Below, piece by piece: positions 1 through 6,740 of a DNA stretch of 64,000 nt (position 1 is the first letter of the stretch; each line of letters begins with the position of its first letter). This stretch comes from Sutterella sp. (GTDB taxonomy: Bacteria; Pseudomonadota; Gammaproteobacteria; Burkholderiales; Burkholderiaceae_F): contig DYBN01000059.1 of NCBI GenBank assembly GCA_019418605.1, positions 1 through 64,000 on the forward strand. The letters run 5' to 3'. The translations under genes and the position numbers were made by a program. The notes beneath the pieces are model-generated. The model saw only the letters and a list, made by a program, of their open reading frames with translations, was not told where the DNA came from and searched no databases.

Positions 1-78
1 ATTAAAGACTTATTCCGTGTTCTTTTCATTTGTTCCCAACAAAGCCCACACCAACACGAAGATCGTTCCTAAGAAGCG

Positions 79-115
79 AAAAAAGGGAGGCGCCCCCGCC
101 GGAGAGCCTCCCTTT
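79..115 (-). terminator. Rho-independent terminator of the autotransporter gene
   Basis: A 10-bp stem (AAAGGGAGGC pairing with GCCTCCCTTT, arms at 82-91 and 106-115) is followed on the minus strand by a T run (TTTTTTCGC). It lies about 55 bases past the stop of the autotransporter and reads in its direction. Confidence 0.8.
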
Positions 116-168
116 GCTGCATGCCGTCAGTCACGGCTTCGCAGCGCGAAGCCGCAAAGGGCGAATCG

Positions 169-2895
169 TCAGAACACGTACCTCATGCCGAGCGACCACT
201 TCCAGTTCTCCCGAACCTCGCCGCCGCTTGAGCGCTCGAGATCGACGTAGGTGTACATGTTGTCGGTCCAGTTGAAGTTGGCGCCGACACCGTACTCAAC
301 CCACGATCCGCCGAGGTCGTCGTCAATCGAATTGAAGGCGGCCGACGTCGTGCTGCGCACGTCGGAGTGCATTTCTCCGTCAAAGTCGTACAGGTAGGAA
401 AGCCGCGCGTAGATCGTTCCCTTGTTGTCGGGGAACTTGAGGCCGCCCCGCACGCCGAGGCGTCCGATGTAGCTCTCGTAGTCATCCTGCTCAACGCGGG
501 CCCCAAGGGACGTGTTGAAGTCGTCGCCCTGCACGCGGTAGTACATGAACTCGACCTGCGGCTCAACAAAAGCCAGAGTGCCAAGCTCAAAGCGCCAGCC
601 GTACTCGGCGCTCAAGGCAAAAGCGTTGTTGTCGTAGGAGCCGGAAAGACCGTCAAGAGCAAAATCCTGATCCATGCGGACGTAGCGTGCGATGAGATCC
701 ACAAACTGTCCGTTGTCCGCAAGCCAGGTGCCGTAAAGCGCAACACCGTAGGCGTCGCTGTCGCCCTCGCCCGCGTCGTAGGTCGCGTCCCCGTTTGTGT
801 AGCTCAAAGCAGCGCCGATCTTCCAGTTGCCCACGGAAACGTCGCTGCCGACCTGAATCGTCGTGTTTCGCGCCGTAACGCCCTGACTGCCGTACTCGTT
901 TTCAGAACCGTACAAGCGCGCCCAGGCCCCGACCCCGGAGGGTGAATCCCGAATCTCGCCCATGCGCTGATTGAGGCTGTTCATCTCGTGGCGAATATTG
1001 AGGATCCCAAGCGAGGTGATTGAGCCCAGCGCTTGAAGGCGCGTGTTCTTGGAGAGCGTGACTTCGGAGAGCGCGCCGTCTTCGCCCAGCACGGCCGTCA
1101 GGCCGTCGTTGACGGCGCCTTGCTCAAGAGTCAGCCTGTTGACCGAACTATCGGAATTGTTCTCAATCGTGATGACGTCCGCCATGGTCTGCGCGGCCTC
1201 GACCGCAGAAGCGTAACGGTCATTGTTGGCGCCATCGGTTCTGAAGGTCGTATCGCCGGTATTGCGACCGATCGTCACGCCCTCAATGCTTTGCAAGTCG
1301 GCAATGGTGACCCGCTTTTCATCCCCCTCAAAGCTTGCCACCTGAAAAGAGCCGGCTCCAAGAACGACTTCTCCTCCGTTGCTTGACACCGTCCCCAGCG
1401 TTGACGTTTGGCCGGCTTGACCCGTTACCGAGAGAACGCTGCTTTCGGCAAGCGTTGTCGTGCCCACGCTCTCGACGGAGTTGGTCTCGAAAACCGCTCC
1501 CTGCACAATATTCAAGGCGCTCTCTTCGGACGTGAGATAAACGCCGCGCGTATCCCCTGTAGCCTTGACGTTTCCGTTCACATTGACAACCCCCTGTCCG
1601 TATCCGTACAAACCGTAGGATGTCATGCCGCCGGAGGCTTGGACGGTAACATCTGTCAAATCAATAACCGCATCAGAGCCGATCTGAAAGCCAACAGAAG
1701 TGCGGGCTGTTTCTTCGTCCCCGGTCGCGGTCACCGTCATGTCGACATTGGATAACTGCGCGTGATTTCCCTTCTCGTTAGAGTCTCCAAAATCCACGCC
1801 CGTCGCCCCTCTGACACCGGAAAGATTGACGCGTCCGCCGGTTTTTATGAACGTGTTGTCGCTCCTTCCCGCCTCGATAAACCGTGCATAGCTGCCGGAG
1901 GTGATCGTCACGTCGCCGGCGCCCATCACGACTGTATTACCACCGTCACCCCTATCCGAAAGAAAGACTCCGTTGTCCTCGCCGGTGATGGAGACGGAAA
2001 CACCATCTCCCAGCTTAACCGATGATTCATCAGCAGTTATTGCCGTACCCCCGTTGCGCATCAAAATCGTTCCGTTGGTGTAGGTCACCTCGCTTTCCTG
2101 CACGTTAAGCGCACTGCCCTGTGACTGTTCATCAAATTCAATGTCAAAGGCTCCGTCTGCTCCGAGGGCTACGGAAGTTTGTAAAAGTTCAACAGCCGAG
2201 GCTCCAAGGCCGCTACTCATACGCACGCTACCGGACGCGACTTTCAGTGATCCGTACGTTTGGTTAATTGCGCTCGCTCCGCGCACGCTCACATCAACGT
2301 CAAGTCTGTTGATGCGTGTTGTTCCTGCGCTGGCCAAGGCCTGAGAAGGCAGCTTGCTGTCGGCGCTCTCCGTTCCATGCAAATTGATTTTCAACTGATT
2401 GAAGGTGGTCTGCGTGTCCGGCATGAGAAACACTGGATAACCCATACCTCGGTTTAGATCCACATCCATTTCGTAGTCGACGTTTACAACACCGCTAAAG
2501 GTCGCAGAGCCCTTGTCTTGATAGATGCCTACCGATCCACCGTGACTAGTACCCGGCCCAGCCACCTCATTGTCGATCCTGCCGCTGATGTTCAAGTCCC
2601 CGTTGATGGTGACGCCTGAGGCAGACAACCACAAACTTGCCGCCTTGCCAAGATCCGCGATGCTGGTGACGCTTGTGTAAGACGTAATACCCGTCAGATT
2701 GAGTTCTTTTCCAGCAGGGATCGCCAGCTCATATCCGTCTTGGTTCACGGACATCTGGACATGATTTCCTTCAAAATCAATATCTCCTGCCACAGGGTTG
2801 GTCAAGACCTGCGCGCAGGCAGCGCCGACGGTGCCAAACGATAACCAAATGGCAACCACAACGGGTTTGAATGAAAAAGAACGAGACGGCGACAT
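169..2895 (-). CDS. Autotransporter (type V secretion) with C-terminal beta-barrel
   Basis: A 908-residue surface or secreted protein. A Sec signal peptide covers about residues 1-29 (ending GAACAQ). A passenger of about 590 residues follows, rich in G/T/S/V/N and with short beta-helix-like repeats. The autotransporter barrel runs from about residue 640 to the end and finishes in the outer-membrane signature MRYVF. The barrel contains typical strands such as GVALYGTW and FVEPQVEF. The ATG at 2895 is preceded by AGGAG five bases upstream. A terminator follows the gene. The passenger function (adhesin or other) cannot be told from sequence; no protease or pertactin RGD motif was noticed. Transcription is probably phase-variable (see the promoter at 2930-2958). 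Confidence 0.9.
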   Translation of the reverse strand: MSPSRSFSFKPVVVAIWLSFGTVGAACAQVLTNPVAGDIDFEGNHVQMSVNQDGYELAIPAGKELNLTGITSYTSVTSIADLGKAASLWLSASGVTINGDLNISGRIDNEVAGPGTSHGGSVGIYQDKGSATFSGVVNVDYEMDVDLNRGMGYPVFLMPDTQTTFNQLKINLHGTESADSKLPSQALASAGTTRINRLDVDVSVRGASAINQTYGSLKVASGSVRMSSGLGASAVELLQTSVALGADGAFDIEFDEQSQGSALNVQESEVTYTNGTILMRNGGTAITADESSVKLGDGVSVSITGEDNGVFLSDRGDGGNTVVMGAGDVTITSGSYARFIEAGRSDNTFIKTGGRVNLSGVRGATGVDFGDSNEKGNHAQLSNVDMTVTATGDEETARTSVGFQIGSDAVIDLTDVTVQASGGMTSYGLYGYGQGVVNVNGNVKATGDTRGVYLTSEESALNIVQGAVFETNSVESVGTTTLAESSVLSVTGQAGQTSTLGTVSSNGGEVVLGAGSFQVASFEGDEKRVTIADLQSIEGVTIGRNTGDTTFRTDGANNDRYASAVEAAQTMADVITIENNSDSSVNRLTLEQGAVNDGLTAVLGEDGALSEVTLSKNTRLQALGSITSLGILNIRHEMNSLNQRMGEIRDSPSGVGAWARLYGSENEYGSQGVTARNTTIQVGSDVSVGNWKIGAALSYTNGDATYDAGEGDSDAYGVALYGTWLADNGQFVDLIARYVRMDQDFALDGLSGSYDNNAFALSAEYGWRFELGTLAFVEPQVEFMYYRVQGDDFNTSLGARVEQDDYESYIGRLGVRGGLKFPDNKGTIYARLSYLYDFDGEMHSDVRSTTSAAFNSIDDDLGGSWVEYGVGANFNWTDNMYTYVDLERSSGGEVRENWKWSLGMRYVF

Positions 2896-2929
2896 GGCAA
2901 CTCCTATTCCTTTAAATACAGGGTTTTAG

Positions 2930-2958
2930 CTGATATTGCCCCCCCCCGGCGCCGTCAA
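2930..2958 (-). promoter_or_regulatory. Autotransporter promoter with a G9 tract in its spacer
   Basis: On the minus strand TTGACG (2953-2958) and TATCAG (2930-2935) are separated by exactly 17 bases, the optimal sigma-70 spacing. Nine of those 17 bases are an unbroken G run (C9 on the + strand, 2939-2947). Gain or loss of one G would change the -35/-10 spacing. This is the arrangement known from phase-variable promoters such as Neisseria porA and nadA. The ATG is about 35 bases downstream of the -10 box with an AGGAG site between. The -10 match is imperfect. Confidence 0.6.
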
Positions 2959-3150
2959 CTTTCCCATTTTGTGTTGTATGTTTTTAACTATGTTTTTTCG
3001 CCGACCGTCTCAGCTTGCGGACTCTTCAACGTGTCTGCAGGATGAGGAGTGTGTGGAACCCGCCCTTCGGCGCAGGCCTTGGATTGAGCCCCATATTTAG
3101 GTGCGAAACTTTAGAAAACCCTCCCCGGAACGTAATTTAGAAACGACAAT

Positions 3151-3191
3151 CCCGGTGCGTTCGATGAGTCAATCATCGAAAGCGCACCGGG
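3151..3191 (-). terminator. Large hairpin after the autotransporter remnant
   Basis: CCCGGTGCG (3151-3159) pairs with CGCACCGGG (3183-3191), and an inner stem TTCGATGA/TCATCGAA extends it to about 17 bp around a 5-base loop. It lies 23 bases past the stop of the remnant. The T tract after it is weak (ATTGTCGTTT), so it could also act as an mRNA-stabilising hairpin. Confidence 0.55.
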
Positions 3192-3213
3192 AAAGAGGCA
3201 GGATCGAGTCTAT

Positions 3214-3915
3214 TTAGAAAGTGTAGCGGCCGCCGAAATTCACGCGCCACTTCTGATCGATGTCGCCGCCAAAGCTCGTGCCGACATCAAGGAAGGCGTG
3301 AAGAGAGTCGGTGACGTTGTAGCTTGCGCCCAGGGAGACTTCACCCCAGTTGTCGTCGAGCTCGTCGCTGATGCTGCGCGAGACGGCTTCGCCGCCCGTG
3401 ACGCCGCTGAACTTGGCGTCGACGTCACCCAGGAAGTCATGGTTGTAGCTTGCCTTGAGGTATGCTGCGCCGCGGTTCTCATTGAACTTGATGCCGCCCA
3501 TGACGCCCACGCGGGCAATGAGGCTTTCCATCGTCTCCAGGTCAACCGTGCGAATGTCGGTTGCGTAGGACGTCGCGCGCACCCAGCTGTAGGTCAACTG
3601 CACCTGCGGCTCCACAAAGAGATTGTGGGCCAGATCAAAGCGGTGGCCGCCTTCGGCACCGATGATCGCGCCGGTCATCATGTAGTCGGCCTTTTCCCTG
3701 ATGCCGTTGTTGATATCGTACTCGGCGTCAACGCGGCCGATCTTGGCCATCAGGTCAAGAAAACTCCCGGTTTCGGTGAAATAGGTGCCGTAAAGGCCCA
3801 CGGTGTAGGTGTCCGTATCCGACGAGCCGGCCCGGAGATCCGTGTCGCCGATCGTGTAGTCAAAGCTCACGCCCACCATATTGTTTTTTTGACAAATAAA
3901 CGTCTTTTGCAACAT
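3214..3915 (-). pseudogene. 3' remnant of a second autotransporter (beta-barrel only)
   Basis: The reading frame holds about 220 residues of an autotransporter barrel, from NNMVGVSFDYTIGDTD to the terminal GGRYTF outer-membrane signature. It resembles the barrel of the neighbouring gene (FVEPQVQLTYSW against FVEPQVEFMYYR). There is no signal peptide and no passenger, and the barrel itself is shorter than the usual 260-280 residues. The first 12 codons (MLQKTFICQKNN) do not look like a secretion signal. I read this as a gene whose 5' part was lost by deletion or recombination, so it is unlikely to be exported. A donor cassette for recombination with the intact gene is possible but unsupported. 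Confidence 0.75.
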
Positions 3916-4391
3916 CTAAAACGCTTATTGTGCGCTTGGTTTTGTATTTAACTTCAAACAATCAGAAAAATCTCCACGGCACATCGCCGCTGCCTTGTGC
4001 CTCAAATCTCTTGCCCTGTCTTCTTTCTCACCGCTTGCAATCCCCCCTCATCCTTGGCACAATGCGCGCCCTGTCTCAAACGGATTTTTTCGCTTTTTGC
4101 CGTTGAGCCCGAACAGGGACCTCACAAAAGCTCTTTCATCAAAATTTCAACCACCCTTCGCGGGCGTTGGCCCGCGAAATGTGCGCGAGCGCAGGACCTC
4201 TTCTCCTGCCTGTTTTCCTTTATCCGCCCGTGGCGGCCTCGACCCCTAGCTCTTTCAAAGTGCGAAGGGTGCTCGATGCCTTTCATGAAGCGATGAAAGA
4301 AATCGGGTTCTGAGACGATGGCTTTCCTTGCGCTTTGCTCTCAGTCGGCGTGGCTTACCCCAAGAAGACGCCTTCCATGGGAGACAAAGCC
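3916..4391. other. Gene-free stretch before the AAA ATPase
   Basis: About 475 bases without a convincing gene. It separates the autotransporter region from the first conjugation-related gene, so it is where one end of a mobile element could lie. No integrase gene, tRNA or direct repeat was recognised in it. A 27-codon frame opening at a GTG (4230) and ending at 4313 reads like the tail of a helical protein, but has no support beyond that. Confidence 0.4.
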
Positions 4392-5405
4392 ATGTCCATG
4401 CAATTCAACGCGCGCATTCCGGCCCGAGAGTTCGGCTTTGCGTCCGACAAAACGGTCCTGGGGTTTGAGCCGATTTGCTCTCAAAACGCCGCCGTCCGCA
4501 CGATCGAGCCCGATCCCGACCACATCTTTGACATCGACTTCTTTGAAGAGATGCGTCTGTGGTGGGAGTGGCACGACACTCGCGCGCCCCTGTACATCTC
4601 GGGCCCGAGCGGATGCGGCAAAACCTCTTCAGTCCTGCAGTTTCTTGCCCGCGTCCGGGCTCCGGCGGTTACGGTGACGTGCCGCAGGAAAACGGAGAAG
4701 TCCGACTTGATCGGACAGTGGGGCATCAACGGCACGGGCGGCTTTGCCTGGTTTGACGGCCCTGCGGCCGTTGCCTGGCGCCACGGCTGCGTGCTCGTCA
4801 TCAATGAGTTTTCGCTTGCGCCCCCGGAAGTCTGGGTGGCCGTCAACGACCTCTTTGAGGGCGACGCACTCTACCTTGAGCGCAAGGGCGAAGTTGTCGC
4901 CCGGCACCCCAACGCGCGCGTTGTCGTCACCGACAACTGCCGCTGCGGGGACGCAGGCGGCGCGAACTTGTATCTTGGGCGCAATGCGCAGGATGCAAGC
5001 ACGCTTGAGCGCTTCTGGCACATCGAGGCCGGGTGGCCCGCGCGCGCAGCAGAGAAAGCGCTCTTGCTGCGCAAAACCCGCGCGGCCGCCCAGGGACTTG
5101 ATGCCGCCCGGCACGAGGCCATTGTCGACGCACTGCTTTGCTTTGCCGACAAGAGCCGGCAGCTCGCCCAGGAGAATGCTTCTGACGAAGCAGGCCCCGT
5201 TAGGGCGATTTCGCCCCGGGTGCTCATTCGCTTCTCCGAAATTCTTCTGACGCTTGTGGCGCAGCAGGCTCCCGTTGACGATCCCGTCGGCATGGCACTT
5301 AACGTCGCTTTTGCCAACGGCTGCTCGCGCAAGGAGGCCTACGCCCTGCAGCAGCTTGCGCACTTTGTGATTGCCGGCCTCATCAAGCCGCCGCACAGCA
5401 AATAG
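4392..5405 (+). CDS. AAA+ ATPase of the MoxR/CobS type
   Basis: A 337-residue ATPase. Walker A is GPSGCGKTS (about residues 71-79) and Walker B is VLVINEF (about 134-140). Between them lies the conserved stretch of CobS/MoxR-like proteins (SDLIGQWG). The family remodels partner proteins, often with a vWA partner. CobS-like ATPases are also a recurrent backbone gene of SXT-type ICEs, where their role is unknown. The ATG at 4392 is chosen because GGGAG lies 8 bases upstream; upstream in-frame starts lack a ribosome site. A strong terminator at 5554 isolates the gene from the next one. No CobT-like vWA gene is adjacent; the only vWA protein in the window is at 19,053. Confidence 0.8.
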   Translation: MSMQFNARIPAREFGFASDKTVLGFEPICSQNAAVRTIEPDPDHIFDIDFFEEMRLWWEWHDTRAPLYISGPSGCGKTSSVLQFLARVRAPAVTVTCRRKTEKSDLIGQWGINGTGGFAWFDGPAAVAWRHGCVLVINEFSLAPPEVWVAVNDLFEGDALYLERKGEVVARHPNARVVVTDNCRCGDAGGANLYLGRNAQDASTLERFWHIEAGWPARAAEKALLLRKTRAAAQGLDAARHEAIVDALLCFADKSRQLAQENASDEAGPVRAISPRVLIRFSEILLTLVAQQAPVDDPVGMALNVAFANGCSRKEAYALQQLAHFVIAGLIKPPHSK

Positions 5406-5553
5406 GAGCCCTTCAAACGAAGGTCTCCCAGCGCCCCCTTGGAAAGCCTTGAGGAAGGTTTTCAATGGGGCCTTGCGCGCGGCCCATTGAAAGGCTGGCA
5501 ACGCACGCTGCGCCAAGCGCACGCCGTTTGTCATTTGTCTTATTTCACTGACC

Positions 5554-5592
5554 CCGGGGAAAGCCCCTCATCACACTTTCCCCGGCTTTTTG
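5554..5592 (+). terminator. Rho-independent terminator after the AAA ATPase
   Basis: A 10-bp perfect stem, CCGGGGAAAG (5554-5563) with CTTTCCCCGG (5576-5585), is followed directly by CTTTTTG. Another imperfect hairpin (TTTCAATGGG...CCATTGAAA, about 5471-5503) lies just before it. Confidence 0.8.
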
Positions 5593-5720
5593 CGGCCAAA
5601 AAAGGAGCTTTTCGCCCCTTTTTGCGCAAAGACAAAGTGAAGCGCGTGGTGAGAGGTCGTCCCCCGTTTTCGGGACTCCCGGGGCTTTCCTTTTTCAACA
5701 TACGAAAGGATGCACGCACC

Positions 5721-6224
5721 ATGCAGCAGACATTTGAATTCACCCTGACGCCGGGACCGCAGGAGTGCGGCCGTGTTTTTGCCCGAGCCTCAAGCGCTTC
5801 ACGGCTTGACGCCCGCCAAGGAAGCCTCCGAGGCGGCGCACAAAAGCCGCGGGAGCCCAAGGCGGTGCAAACGCGGGCCGGCGACTCTCTCGTCATGTCG
5901 GGCAAAGAGTCGCATACAGGGACGCACCAAGGGACGCACAAAGGGACGCACATCGAGGCAGACAACGATGCGCGAAACGCAGCCGCTCAACCGGCAGGCG
6001 CTTTCTCCGCACCTGCGCCCGCCCCGGTGCCCTGCCTTCTTCCCGCTCCCTTTTTTGCCATCGCGCATGATCACAAGTGCGCCATGAAGAAAAAGGAAAA
6101 AGAAGAAGAGACGCGCCGCAGGCTTTCTCCCAAGGAAAAGACTGCGGACGTGAGCGTAGGCGACGCACCGCAGGCTGAGAAAAGAGCCTCACGGCGCGTC
6201 GTGCGCCGCACCTTGAACCGGTAA
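5721..6224 (+). CDS. Unrecognised basic protein with a GTHx repeat
   Basis: A 167-residue protein with no recognisable domain. The ATG at 5721 follows GAAAGGA 11 bases upstream, which fits better than the longer frame open from 5439. The middle holds three tandem GTH-x units (GTHQGTHKGTHI) encoded by a 12-base DNA repeat. An Ala/Pro stretch follows, and then a strongly charged tail (MKKKEKEEETRRR, ending RRVVRRTLNR). Most of the chain is probably disordered. It sits between the CobS-like ATPase and the large protein before traD, so it is probably an accessory gene of the element. Whether it is expressed is uncertain. Confidence 0.45.
   Translation: MQQTFEFTLTPGPQECGRVFARASSASRLDARQGSLRGGAQKPREPKAVQTRAGDSLVMSGKESHTGTHQGTHKGTHIEADNDARNAAAQPAGAFSAPAPAPVPCLLPAPFFAIAHDHKCAMKKKEKEEETRRRLSPKEKTADVSVGDAPQAEKRASRRVVRRTLNR
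5918..5957 (+). repeat. Short tandem repeat, about three units of 12 bases
   Basis: Units of the form GGGACGCACNAA are repeated in frame and encode GTHQ, GTHK and GTHI. Because the unit is a multiple of three, copy-number change would lengthen or shorten the protein without a frameshift. Confidence 0.7.
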
Positions 6225-6740
6225 AGAGGCCGGCGCAAGGACCAAGTGCTTGAGAGCCCGGCTGCGCCAAAAGCTTTTCCCCTGTTTTTTCCAAGCGGGG
6301 GCGCTTTTTGGCTTTTTGAACCTTCCTTTTCCCTTTGCCGGAGCCCTCGCGGCTTCTCAAAGGGCGAAGGAAGGTCTTTCTTTTTGTTCTTTACCCAGCC
6401 CGCACAACGAAGCGAGCGCCCGCGCGTTCACGCAAGAATTCAAAAGCGGTCACGCAGAGCGCATGAGGCGAGGGCCGCGCCTTTTTCCCGGAGCACCGCA
6501 TCTCAACATTGCCGCTCCTTAAGACTTGAGATTGACCTTGCGCGAGCCTTCAACCCTCTCGCGGAGGCTCCGCCCCCATCTGTCCATTCAATCACCCCGA
6601 CGGCCCCGCCGGCCTCTTTACTTTCCCAACTTTCCATCCTCACCCCAGCCATGCAGCTCTCAGGCTTTCTTACGCGTCTTTTTGCCCCTCCCGCCGCGCC
6701 CCGGGCGGTGAGGAGCGCTGACACCCCTTCAAGGAGAGCC
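6225..6740 (+). other. GC-rich leader before the large orphan gene
   Basis: About 515 bases. The frame of the downstream gene stays open through it from 6246, but the translation is basic and low in complexity and no start in it has a ribosome site. The only strong site is AAGGAGA before the ATG at 6741. I therefore treat this stretch as untranslated. It contains several short GC-rich hairpins but no clear promoter. Confidence 0.4.

Noticed and set aside
4230..4313. 27-codon frame starting with GTG upstream of the AAA ATPase
   Set aside because: Reads like the end of a helical protein but is too short and without ribosome site to support.
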